From assembly GCA_964550435.1 (NCBI GenBank), contig CAZJZI010000004.1, forward strand, positions 1 through 64,000: a DNA stretch of 64,000 nucleotides, written 5' to 3'. This document shows positions 7,319 to 15,865 of this stretch, in pieces. This DNA comes from UBA11400 sp964550435. GTDB taxonomy: Bacteria > Bacteroidota > Rhodothermia > Balneolales > HLUCCA01. The position numbers were made by a program, and so were the translations under genes. Each line of letters starts with the position of its first letter. Position 1 is the stretch's first letter. The notes under the pieces were generated by a model. The model was given only the letters and a program-made list of their open reading frames with translations, was not told the origin of the DNA and did not search any database.

Positions 7319-8137
7319 ATGAAACCAACCGAAACTGCCCCTATTGGAATTTTTGACTCCGGAATCGGAGGTATGACTGTTGTAAAATCGGTCATGAAGG
7401 AACTTCCCGGCGAAGACATTATCTATTTTGGCGATACTGCCCGGGTACCATATGGAACCAAGTCTATGGATACGGTTCGTGAATATGCTCTTCAAATCAC
7501 CGATTTTCTACTCAAAAAAAAGGTGAAAATGATTCTCATTGCCTGTAATACGGTAGCAGCATCGGCCCGGCAGGACATCATTTCAAAAACGAATGGGATT
7601 CCCGTACTGGATGTGGTTTTGGCGGGAGCAAAAGTAGCCACCGAATCAACTATAAAACATAACCTGATTGGTGTTATCGGTACTTTGGCTACAGTCGGAT
7701 CCGGGGCCTATGAACAGGCCATCGCAGCAATCAATAAAGATGTAAGTGTATTCTCAAAAGCATGTCCGCTGCTTGTTCCACTTGCTGAAGAAGGCTGGAC
7801 AGACAATGACGTTGCCGAAAGAACCGTTGAAATTTATCTCGAAGACTTCCACCAAAAACCACTTGATTCTCTTATCCTGGGTTGTACACATTATCCGCTT
7901 TTCAAAGATACCATCCGGAAGGTAATCGCCAATCCTGGTACACAAATCATCGATTCGGCGGACTCTATTGCTTCTATGGCACATGAACATCTCAAAAATA
8001 CTCACATGCTGAATCCCCGTCAGTCAGGGGGAAAATTTGAGTGTTACGTAAGTGACAAACCCCAACGCTTTCAGATTCTCGCCGAACGCTTCCTCGGTAA
8101 GGCTATCAATCGCGTTGAAGTTGTTAATATGAGATAG
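7319..8137 (+). CDS. murI: Glutamate racemase
   Basis: Converts L-glutamate to D-glutamate for peptidoglycan; cytoplasmic and cofactor-independent. It has the N-terminal IGIFDSGIGGMTV (about residues 9-21), YFGDTARVPYGTKS, the first catalytic cysteine in IACNTVAAS (C76) and the second in LILGCTHYPLF (about C187). The 272-residue length is normal. ATG 7319 is the only sensible start. It stands alone between the secreted-protein gene and a repeat-rich gap before the broken PhoH gene on the opposite strand. Confidence 0.96.
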   Translation: MKPTETAPIGIFDSGIGGMTVVKSVMKELPGEDIIYFGDTARVPYGTKSMDTVREYALQITDFLLKKKVKMILIACNTVAASARQDIISKTNGIPVLDVVLAGAKVATESTIKHNLIGVIGTLATVGSGAYEQAIAAINKDVSVFSKACPLLVPLAEEGWTDNDVAERTVEIYLEDFHQKPLDSLILGCTHYPLFKDTIRKVIANPGTQIIDSADSIASMAHEHLKNTHMLNPRQSGGKFECYVSDKPQRFQILAERFLGKAINRVEVVNMR

Positions 8138-8201
8138 CTAGAGATAAGATCACAGTACACAGATACGGCCCACATAGGTCAGAATGGTAGGAAGTACACA
8201 A

Positions 8202-8215
8202 GCACCTATAGGTGC
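8202..8215. other. 14-bp perfect palindrome GCACCTATAGGTGC
   Basis: Lies 65 bp after the murI stop in a gap of low-complexity words (such as CACAGTACACAG at 8152-8163). No U-run follows, so it is not an obvious terminator. It may be a binding site or a repeat remnant. Confidence 0.4.
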
Positions 8216-8326
8216 GCAGTCTACTGACGTATATCATGAGGAGCAGCCGAGTGAAAGGGGGTTTAAATTCTGGCGCACGAAGAGCACGAGATCAGGAAGG
8301 GCAGCATGAAGAAACTCCCCATACCC

Positions 8327-8389
8327 ACTCCCCACTCCCTACTCCCTACTCCCTACTCCCTACTCCCTACTCCCTACTCCCTACTCCCC
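8327..8389. repeat. Tandem array of nine 7-bp units ACTCCCT/ACTCCCC
   Basis: Seven consecutive perfect ACTCCCT units (8334-8382) are flanked on each side by one ACTCCCC. The array ends 3 bp before the last codon of the broken PhoH gene. Degenerate copies of the same words occur at 33607-33640 and, in reverse complement, at 48341-48360. Confidence 0.9.
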
Positions 8390-8392
8390 AAA

Positions 8393-9657
8393 TTATAGTA
8401 ACTTCGATCCTAGATTCGCCAAATCTGATCGTTCACCTTTTTCAAGTGTTACGTGTGCGTACAAAGGATTATCCTTCACGCGATCAATCAGATACGAAAG
8501 TCCATTACTTTGTGAGTCCAGGTATGGCGTATCAATCTGAAACACATCACCCGTAAAAATTATTTTGGTGTTTTCTCCAGCCCGGGTAATGATAGTCTTA
8601 ATCTCATGTGGTGTAAGGTTTTGCGCCTCAACTACGATAAACATGATATTAGAAATACTTCGACCACGGATTTGTCCTTTTCGCTATACTGATTCTTGAT
8701 GAAACTGAGGTTATCCCAAAGTGGCTGCATATAAGGATTGATCTTCGACTTGATATCACCAGGAAGATATCCAATGTCTTTGTTGCTAAGTGGTACAATG
8801 GGTCTGGCCAGGTAAATCTGGCGATAGTCACGTCGCAGCTCAAGTGCTCCGGCAAGTGCAAGTAACGTCTTACCGGTTCCCGCTGATCCACTGATGCTGA
8901 CCAGTTGCACATCCGGATTCATAATCGCATGAAGAGCAAAGGTCTGTTCTGCATTTCGGGGCTTGATACCGTAAGCCATATCCTTATTGACCCGCTCAAG
9001 ACGCTTTTCACGTCCGTTATAATATGCCAGGGCTGAATTAGATTCGCATTTCAGTACGAAATACTGATTGCAGTAAGGTTTGAAATCCAGTATATCATCA
9101 ATTTCAACATACCCTTGAGCATATAAAAGATTGATTATCTCCGGATCCGGCACATTCAATTCCGATTTACCGGAATATAAATGATCCACATCCTTGATCT
9201 TACCCGTTTCGTAGTCTTCAGCATGCAAGTTCATCGCACGCGCCTTAAGCCGGAGGTTGATATCCTTGGTAACCAGCGTGATTTTCTTCTTTGGTTCAGA
9301 CTGAGAAAGTTTCATGGTCGCATTCAGAATGCGATGGTCATTTTTTATTCCGCCAAATAGTTTGGTTGCATCTGGAACCGACTCCTCATCGACTAATACC
9401 TTTAATTTACCGTGAGTAGCCCCGTTTAAAGGAATCCATCGCTGCATCAAATCTTTATGGGATAGCTTATCCAAATTCCGGATAAACTCACGGGCATGGA
9501 AATTGTTAACCGTATTCCCTTTTTTGAACTGGTCCACTTCCTCTAAAACAGTCACAGGAATCGCCACATCATGCTCCTCAAAGTTGAAAATGGCATCAAA
9601 GTCGTGAAGGATTACCGAGGTGTCCAGTACAAAGATTTTCTGCTGCTTTTTTGGCAT
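8393..9657 (-). pseudogene. phoH: PhoH-like PIN-domain ATPase, disrupted by deletion and frameshift
   Basis: An N-terminal PIN domain (FVLDTSVILHDFDAIF, then VLEEVDQFKKG) and a PhoH ATPase domain with intact P-loop GSAGTGKTLLALAGA near residue 256. This is the YlaK-type PIN-PhoH layout. After NQYSEKDKS the frame runs into a stop at 8632. The rest of the gene is in another frame: KGQIRGRSISNIMFIVVEAQ, then NLTPHEIKTIITRAGENTKI and a normal C-terminus ending SDLANLGSKLL at 8393. The join (about 8675-8692) lacks some twenty residues usual between these motifs, so a deletion that is not a multiple of three is likely. The Walker B Asp (family DEAQ) is also Val (VVEAQ). The gene is probably non-functional; assembly error is the alternative. 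Confidence 0.85.
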
Positions 9658-9723
9658 AAACCTACTCCATTTGTGTTTGATAAGGGATAAGAGACAAGTG
9701 TAAAGAGAAGGATTGGCATTCCC

Positions 9724-10542
9724 TCAACCCTCGTCCCTCATCTGTATTCTGATTTTACCGTTCTCTGCTCGCCGCTCGCTGCTCGCAATTCTAAATACCC
9801 CTATTGCTGCTGCAACACCCGCGTTCAGGCTCTCAACCTGATCTGAGTGTCCATCTATAAATACTTTCTGATAGCCTTGTGATCTGAGTTCATCAGAAAC
9901 TCCGGCTCCTTCGTTACCAACAACCAAAATCACTTTTTGACCCGGAATCCATTGCTGCATTGAAACGGCACCGGCACCCAGGTCCAGTAAAGCCACGTTC
10001 CAACAGTTTTTGGCAAATACAGGTAACGATGACTCCAAATTACATGTCACATGAGGCACGACTTCGAGTCCACCAGCAGTACTACGAACGACTTTCGGAT
10101 TGTAATAGTCAACAGTCCCGGATCCAAGCAGGAGCCCGGATGCTCCGAACCAGGCAGAAGTTCGAATAATGGTCCCTAAATTTCCTGGATCCTGCAACCC
10201 ATCCAGTGCCAGAATAAATCCATTCTCAAGCCTCAACAGCTCATCAATTGCTACTTCGGATGCCATTTTACACACAGCAAGCACGCCCTGGCTCTGATCC
10301 GTGTCACTAAGTGATGAAAAAGTGGGCTTATCTGTAGTGTAAACGGTGTTATTGCTAAAAATGGACGAAATTTCGATTCCTTCCTGCAAAATCACACACT
10401 CAATTTGAACAGAATCAGACTTGATAAGTTGCGACACGGTTCTTAGCCCTTCCGCAAGGTAGAGCCCGTACTTTTCCCTGTATTTTCGCTGAGCCAGCTT
10501 CCGGTAAGTGGTAATCTGGTTTTTGCTCAGATGATCAGGCAC
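9724..10542 (-). CDS. TrmH/SpoU-family RNA 2'-O-methyltransferase
   Basis: An SPOUT methyltransferase that would methylate ribose 2'-O of rRNA or tRNA using SAM. The N-terminal substrate-binding region (LAQRKYREKYGLYLAEGLRT) is RlmB-like. The three SpoU motifs are present: motif 1 DGLQDPGNLGTIIRTS (about residues 114-129), motif 2 VVGNEGAGVSDEL (about 207-219), and motif 3 VESLNAGVAAAIGVF (about 236-250). The final 20 or so residues (ASSERRAENGKIRIQMRDEG) exceed the normal fold. They are encoded by repeat DNA (GCTCGC words at 9766-9786 and CCCTC words at 9720-9738), so the stop has drifted into an intergenic repeat. Exact RNA target not determinable. Confidence 0.9.
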   Translation of the reverse strand: MPDHLSKNQITTYRKLAQRKYREKYGLYLAEGLRTVSQLIKSDSVQIECVILQEGIEISSIFSNNTVYTTDKPTFSSLSDTDQSQGVLAVCKMASEVAIDELLRLENGFILALDGLQDPGNLGTIIRTSAWFGASGLLLGSGTVDYYNPKVVRSTAGGLEVVPHVTCNLESSLPVFAKNCWNVALLDLGAGAVSMQQWIPGQKVILVVGNEGAGVSDELRSQGYQKVFIDGHSDQVESLNAGVAAAIGVFRIASSERRAENGKIRIQMRDEG

Positions 10543-10629
10543 TGTTCTCCATCATTCAAAGGTGTAGACACTTTAGCGTCGTAACACGAGTTGTCTGTTT
10601 GAAGAATGTAATAAGTTATTTGCGGAAAA

Positions 10630-10665
10630 TGAACATCAGGTTCATAACTAACATTAATTTAATGT
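10630..10665. promoter_or_regulatory. Two inverted repeats in a divergent intergenic region
   Basis: TGAAC-ATCAG-GTTCA (10630-10644) and ACATTAA-T-TTAATGT (10651-10665) lie between the divergently transcribed methyltransferase and outer-membrane-protein genes, 62-97 bp before the latter. Both are perfect and look like dimer binding sites. No regulator is identified. Confidence 0.4.
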
Positions 10666-10726
10666 ATGATTTTTCTGATGTCGTTATTAACCGTGAACAT
10701 AAACTGTCAACGCAGTATCTTGGTGC

Positions 10727-12691
10727 ATGCAAACGATGACTCGTAACCCCCGATTTGTAGTTTTCTTACTGCTGATGCTACTTGGCATCGGGAATGAGTC
10801 TTTTGCTCAGGGATTATCCGGTAGCACAGGATTTTCCAGACAGTTGGATGCCGTACAGCTTCGCACAAATGCAGAACTCAACTACTCGCTTTTGGGCTTG
10901 CAAATCACCGGACGAAACCAAAATACGGCCAGGTATTTTCTTTTCGACAACGAACCACAGAACGTGCAAAAAGAACACGATTCACAGCTTTCGTTGTTGT
11001 ATCCCATTTCCGAAAAATTGGCAATTACATCCGAATTAAGGTCGTTTACATTCACTAATACTGGACTAAGACAGGATATTGGCCTGGTTGGATTTTCATA
11101 TTCTATACCTGAAATTGGCGTCATTAATCCGTCCATTGGATTTATGCGAGACAAGCGTAGCGATCTTCTGGACGACGGCTTTGCCTGGTCACTGAACACA
11201 CAACTGAATAATTTCGACTTTGGGGACACGCAAATTGAACCGTTTGTACGGGCTGAAGTTTCTTACATCGACCCTCGACGTTTCGTGACTACCCGTTTTG
11301 GTGCTAAGACCATGTATTCAGTCGAAGATCTGCTTGATATGCGGTCAGATGTATGGTTTGGGAACACCCGACGGGACAGTTATCAGGCTTCCAGTTTACT
11401 GAATCGGGCTGAAAGCAATTTTCTGGAATCTATTGACAATGACACAACATTTGCCGCTGTAACCTTGGAATTTCCACTGTTGCAGAGCTTGCGGGCCCGT
11501 GTTGACCTCACCGGACTCAACAATGTGCGTCGAATCCAGAATTCAGCCCTTGGAAACGATCCAGATATCCTTCTTTTCGATTCCAGAAGCCTTCGTCAAC
11601 ACCTCGACATTACCTCATCGATCACATATCCAACCCGTCGAATGCGACTGAATGCCGGATTCACATGGTCAGCCCAGGTACGCGAATCTCGGTTAATCAA
11701 CACCGAAGGTCTTCCATCAGATCAGGTTCGCCGAAGGACAGAGATTCTTGAGAATTCAAACTTTACACAGTCGAGATTTGAATTATTCACCAATAATGAA
11801 ATTCAATTTACATCCAGGTATAAACTTGGACTCAATTTTGCATCGAGTATACTTCGGTACGACACCCCGGAAATAAATAAAGATAATCGCGATGAATTTG
11901 CATTGCTCTTCAGAATCAGGAATGATTTAAAACTCTCGGAAAATCTGAGTTCATCAATTTTACTGGCCGGCGAAGCCTTTCATTATGTATATCTATTTGC
12001 CGAGCGGAGCATAGAAAACAACTGGAGGAGGTCAATTCGATTGCTTCCAGAACTCGTCTGGACCCCGACTCCCTACTTTACCATGACCAACTCATTCCTG
12101 GTCCGGGCAAACTACACCGTAGAAGATTATGAGCTCATGGGAAGACAAAAAAACGACCAATCTGCGCGGGAACTGGCACTTTTTAGTGCTATAGATTATG
12201 ATTTTGCACCTGAATGGACATTCAGCTTTGATGCTTCCCGTAGTGAGCTACGTATCGGTAAACTATATTGGGAAACCTTCCAGGAAACTCCAATCGATAC
12301 GTTGGTGTCGTATGATTTTCAGGGAACCTTCAGCAAGCGATTTGGCACTCTTACGATATCTTCGGGTTTGAGGTATTTTCGTAAACTTGACTTCCTGCAA
12401 TCGGCCACCGTTCAGATTGTAGCCGAACAGAATGGCAATATGGTCAGAATGACACGCCTGGGTACCGGACAACAAATAACCACTCAAATTGGACCATTGG
12501 TAACAATTCAAATGCCATTTCTGTCCAAAAATGAGCTTTTCATAACGGGTTGGTACCAGGTACAACGATCATGGAGGCGACTCTATATCGAATATCCTGA
12601 AGAATATCGGAATGAATTCCGTCGGGCTGAGCGTATGACGAACCGGCGGATATTCCCAAACATCGAAATGGTCGCACGCTTCGGATTTTAG
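10727..12691 (+). CDS. Probable outer-membrane beta-barrel protein
   Basis: A 654-residue exported protein. The signal peptide is FVVFLLLMLLGIGNESFA, with cleavage before QGLSG, about residue 28. The remainder alternates polar and hydrophobic residues in many short strands, is rich in aromatic residues and ends MVARFGF with a terminal Phe, as in barrel proteins recognised by BamA. I recognise no named family. The start could be ATG 10727 or the ATG three codons later; no clear ribosome-binding site is seen. It is a single-gene unit with paired inverted repeats upstream. Role unknown; a porin or assembly protein is possible. Confidence 0.75.
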   Translation: MQTMTRNPRFVVFLLLMLLGIGNESFAQGLSGSTGFSRQLDAVQLRTNAELNYSLLGLQITGRNQNTARYFLFDNEPQNVQKEHDSQLSLLYPISEKLAITSELRSFTFTNTGLRQDIGLVGFSYSIPEIGVINPSIGFMRDKRSDLLDDGFAWSLNTQLNNFDFGDTQIEPFVRAEVSYIDPRRFVTTRFGAKTMYSVEDLLDMRSDVWFGNTRRDSYQASSLLNRAESNFLESIDNDTTFAAVTLEFPLLQSLRARVDLTGLNNVRRIQNSALGNDPDILLFDSRSLRQHLDITSSITYPTRRMRLNAGFTWSAQVRESRLINTEGLPSDQVRRRTEILENSNFTQSRFELFTNNEIQFTSRYKLGLNFASSILRYDTPEINKDNRDEFALLFRIRNDLKLSENLSSSILLAGEAFHYVYLFAERSIENNWRRSIRLLPELVWTPTPYFTMTNSFLVRANYTVEDYELMGRQKNDQSARELALFSAIDYDFAPEWTFSFDASRSELRIGKLYWETFQETPIDTLVSYDFQGTFSKRFGTLTISSGLRYFRKLDFLQSATVQIVAEQNGNMVRMTRLGTGQQITTQIGPLVTIQMPFLSKNELFITGWYQVQRSWRRLYIEYPEEYRNEFRRAERMTNRRIFPNIEMVARFGF

Positions 12692-12807
12692 ACCTAAATA
12701 CTCCTTCAATCATAACTAGTGACATATTTTGAGTCTGTTTCTTTCGGGGTAAGACCGTATCTTAGAGGGCGAAATTATTACTTCAACTTATTAGCAGAAT
12801 TACTTTT

Positions 12808-14334
12808 ATGGATTTTTTAAAGCGACTCGGCATCGAAGCCGAAAACGCCGGTACTACGACCGGTACTAAAATGCTGAAAACTGACTCAGCAACACTCATA
12901 AAGTCATACTCTCCCATCGACAATTCTTTCATTGGATCTGTGTATTCAACCACTGAGGCAGAGTATGAGCAGGTAGTATCAACTGCTCATGAAGCTTTTT
13001 TAACCTGGAGAATGATGCCGGCTCCTCAGCGTGGTGAAATCATCCGTCAGATTGGTGATGCTTTACGCGCAAATAAAGAAGACCTTGGACGACTGGTATC
13101 CCTTGAAATGGGGAAAATTCTGCAAGAGGGCCTCGGAGAAGTTCAGGAAATGATCGACATTTGTGACTTTGCTGTTGGACTCTCACGTCAGCTTTACGGT
13201 TTGACCATGCACTCCGAGCGTCCGAATCACCGCATGTACGAGCAGTATCATCCCCTCGGAGTTATCGGTGTAATCTCTGCCTTTAACTTTCCAGTGGCTG
13301 TATGGAGCTGGAATGCGATGATTGCTGCTGTATGTGGCGATACCATCATCTGGAAACCATCTGAAAAGGTACCGCTTTGCGCTGTAGCCTGCCAGAATAT
13401 CATACAGGATGTGTTACGTAAGAACAATCTTCCTGAAGGTATCTTTTGCATGATCAATGGCGACCGTACCGTTGGTGAGTGGATGACCAAGGACAAACGA
13501 GTCCCACTTGTTTCTGCCACAGGATCTATTCGCATGGGTAAGCAGGTCGCTCAGGTAGTAGCAGCCCGATTGGGTCGATCACTACTGGAACTTGGTGGGA
13601 ACAACGCCATCATCATTTCTCCTGATGCTGATATTGAAATGGCTGTTCGTGCTACCGTATTCGGTGCAGTTGGTACTGCCGGACAACGTTGTACTTCAAC
13701 CCGTCGATTAATTGTTCACGACTCAATTTTCGATCAGGTCAAAGATCGCCTGGTTAGCATCTATAAGAACATCCGCATCGGCGATCCGCTAAAAGAGGGT
13801 ACGCTTGTAGGTCCGCTGATTGACGAAGGTGCCGTGAATAGCATGCAAATCGCTCTTGAAACACTGAAAAAAGAGGGTGGAGAAGTAGTCTATGGTGGAG
13901 AAGTAGTCTCTGGCGAAGGTCTTGCCAGCAATAACTATGTCCGTCCGGCAATCTGCATCGCAGAGAACCACTATCACATTGTACAGGAAGAAACCTTTGC
14001 TCCGATTCTTTATCTGATTCGTTACAACGATCTCAGCGAAGCTATTGGATATCAAAACGGAGTCGTTCAGGGACTCAGTTCGGCAATGTTTACCTTGAAC
14101 ATGCGCGAAGCCGAGACATTCCTGAGCCACATGGGATCAGATTGCGGAATAGCGAATATCAACATTGGTACAAGCGGTGCTGAGATTGGCGGAGCATTTG
14201 GTGGCGAAAAAGAAACCGGTGGTGGCCGCGAGTCGGGATCAGATTCCTGGAAAGTATACATGCGTCGTCAGACCAATACCATCAACTGGGGATCAACTCT
14301 TCCGTTGGCACAGGGTATCAAGTTTGATGTTTAA
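12808..14334 (+). CDS. ALDH7-type aldehyde dehydrogenase (probable alpha-aminoadipate semialdehyde dehydrogenase)
   Basis: A 508-residue NAD(P)+-dependent aldehyde dehydrogenase. Features are the cofactor-binding NFPVAVWSWNAM and WKPSEKVPL (about residues 165-192), the catalytic Glu in LLELGGNNAI (about 270) and the catalytic Cys in GTAGQRCTSTRRL (about 304). The C-terminal GGEKETGGGRESGSDSWKVY is the ALDH7 (antiquitin) signature. Family members oxidise alpha-aminoadipate semialdehyde in lysine catabolism. No other lysine-pathway gene is adjacent, so substrate is inferred from family only. A perfect-but-one-base 18-bp tandem duplication encodes GGEVVYGGEVVS (13876-13911). A bidirectional terminator follows. 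Confidence 0.9.
   Translation: MDFLKRLGIEAENAGTTTGTKMLKTDSATLIKSYSPIDNSFIGSVYSTTEAEYEQVVSTAHEAFLTWRMMPAPQRGEIIRQIGDALRANKEDLGRLVSLEMGKILQEGLGEVQEMIDICDFAVGLSRQLYGLTMHSERPNHRMYEQYHPLGVIGVISAFNFPVAVWSWNAMIAAVCGDTIIWKPSEKVPLCAVACQNIIQDVLRKNNLPEGIFCMINGDRTVGEWMTKDKRVPLVSATGSIRMGKQVAQVVAARLGRSLLELGGNNAIIISPDADIEMAVRATVFGAVGTAGQRCTSTRRLIVHDSIFDQVKDRLVSIYKNIRIGDPLKEGTLVGPLIDEGAVNSMQIALETLKKEGGEVVYGGEVVSGEGLASNNYVRPAICIAENHYHIVQEETFAPILYLIRYNDLSEAIGYQNGVVQGLSSAMFTLNMREAETFLSHMGSDCGIANINIGTSGAEIGGAFGGEKETGGGRESGSDSWKVYMRRQTNTINWGSTLPLAQGIKFDV
13876..13911. repeat. 18-bp tandem duplication within the ALDH gene
   Basis: GGTGGAGAAGTAGTCTAT is followed directly by the same 18-mer with one change (A to C at base 17). 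It encodes GGEVVY-GGEVVS in a surface loop before the NYVRPAI strand. Frame is kept. Confidence 0.85.
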
Positions 14335-14371
14335 TTGAGTCCCGGGAGTGTTGTTCCGGTTGGATTATAAC

Positions 14372-14410
14372 AAAAAGGTGAGATGGGGCTAGGTCCGGTC
14401 TCACCTTTTT
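14372..14410. terminator. Bidirectional Rho-independent terminator
   Basis: AAAAAGGTGAGA (14372-14383) pairs perfectly with TCTCACCTTTTT (14399-14410) around a 15-nt loop. The A-run and T-run serve both the ALDH gene (plus) and the converging decarboxylase gene (minus). Confidence 0.92.
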
Positions 14411-14467
14411 TAAATTCAGAGAAAGGGACAAGGGAAAAGGGAGATGTGGGGGGCAGGGGTCAGGGGC

Positions 14468-15856
14468 TTAGGATTGGCGCGTGATATCAGCGTGGAGTGC
14501 TTCAAGGCGATGCATGAGTGTTTGAGTCATGGATACATGTTCGGGTTTCATGAGTACGCTCCTGAGGACCGTCGTGGTAGGGGAAGTGATGTGGAGCGAA
14601 GGCCAGAGCATGGCCAGGGTGGGGGACGGAATTTTGTACAGACTCACGAATAGAGTGTGATCTCGGGACTGCATACCTTCATGAAAAATTGCCTCTGATA
14701 GGCTGGAAACCTCATCCGTGGTAAGTTTTTCACTTTGCACTAATGGAGCATACACCACGATATCCAGCTGTGGATCTTCAATCAAATGATAATTGTCGCT
14801 TTTTGAAATCAAATTGGCAAAGTTCAACGCTGCAATCCTGCAATCGCGCATCACCGATTCCATAAGTCCGCCCAGATTCAAGTCAAAGACCTGAATCGTT
14901 GCCCATAATGCAGCGGCAGCGGCCCCAGCACGAGAACATTCCAGGCTTATTTCACCCAAATGTAGCTCCTCTGAAGAGAAATAGGTGTAGGGTGAATCGT
15001 GTTTATAAAACCTTCCAACGGATGGATCTCTGAACAACACACAACCACATCCATAGGGTTGTAATCCATGCTTGTGCGGATCCACGACCAGACTATCTAC
15101 CTTCGAAACCAATTCCCAGGCCGTATCGTCAATCATGCCCGCCCGCGCCAGCAACGCAAAATACCCTCCGTATGCAGCATCCACATGCACCCGCACACCT
15201 GCCTCCATACATACTTCCAAAATCTCTCGCAGTGGCTCGACACGCCCCAGGCCAGTCGTTCCCAACGTCACAACCACAGTCCCAATATCCAAAATCCTAT
15301 CCCTGAGCACATTCAGATCCCAATTACCAAAGGCGTCGACCGGAATCTCGATACCCTCAACCCCCAGAACCTCACACATCCTCGAATGAGTGTAATGCGA
15401 CTGCGACGAGTATCCAATAGCCTTGCCTGGATGAGAGTTGCGGGCAACCCACAACGCTTCCAAATTTGCAATGGTACCGCTGCTGGTCAAATGCCCCAAA
15501 ACCGGACCCTCAAACCCGAACATGCGCGCCATAACAGGAATAACTTCCTTTTCCATCTCCGAACTCGGCGGACCACCATCCAGTGCGTGGTTATTTGGAT
15601 TGATCAACGCTGTCAATGCATAAGCAGCCCAGGCAATTTCATGCGGAGGTTTGAGCATCTGTCCGGCATATATCCCACTGCCAAATGGATAATTTCCTTT
15701 CAATCGATCTGCCAAATCCAAAAGAGCCTGCTTCGAACGGTTTACCACCACATCGCCATCCACAGAACCAGTCCTCCCCGAAGGCCAGGAATTCAGCCAT
15801 CGCTCCAGCTCAGCAATCGGTTCGCGTAACGAGTCAAGTGGTGACTTCCCTAACAT
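14468..15856 (-). CDS. Group II PLP-dependent amino-acid decarboxylase-like protein
   Basis: A 462-residue fold-type I pyridoxal-phosphate enzyme. The PLP phosphate-binding turn is in HLTSSGTIANLEALW (about residues 123-137), the cofactor-contacting Asp in VHVDAAYGGY (about 224-233) and the Schiff-base Lys in VVDPHKHGLQPYGCG (about 265). This pattern fits the glutamate/tyrosine decarboxylase (Pyridoxal_deC) group; the substrate cannot be told. It starts 9 bp after the DUF3078 gene stop, so the two are likely cotranscribed. Its sequence is strongly G-rich on the coding strand between about 15060 and 15830, part of a patchy skew seen elsewhere. The terminator at 14372-14410 lies downstream. Confidence 0.88.
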   Translation of the reverse strand: MLGKSPLDSLREPIAELERWLNSWPSGRTGSVDGDVVVNRSKQALLDLADRLKGNYPFGSGIYAGQMLKPPHEIAWAAYALTALINPNNHALDGGPPSSEMEKEVIPVMARMFGFEGPVLGHLTSSGTIANLEALWVARNSHPGKAIGYSSQSHYTHSRMCEVLGVEGIEIPVDAFGNWDLNVLRDRILDIGTVVVTLGTTGLGRVEPLREILEVCMEAGVRVHVDAAYGGYFALLARAGMIDDTAWELVSKVDSLVVDPHKHGLQPYGCGCVLFRDPSVGRFYKHDSPYTYFSSEELHLGEISLECSRAGAAAAALWATIQVFDLNLGGLMESVMRDCRIAALNFANLISKSDNYHLIEDPQLDIVVYAPLVQSEKLTTDEVSSLSEAIFHEGMQSRDHTLFVSLYKIPSPTLAMLWPSLHITSPTTTVLRSVLMKPEHVSMTQTLMHRLEALHADITRQS

Positions 15857-15865
15857 CTGCGCGCC

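Noticed and set aside
8212..8556. Plus-strand open frame of 114 codons between murI and the PhoH gene
   Set aside because: It runs through the 7-bp repeat (giving PTPYSLLPTPYSLL) and the antisense of conserved PhoH C-terminal codons; no family resemblance.
8632..8700. Programmed ribosomal frameshift in phoH
   Set aside because: No slippery heptamer plus downstream structure, and conserved residues are missing at the join, which frameshifting cannot restore.
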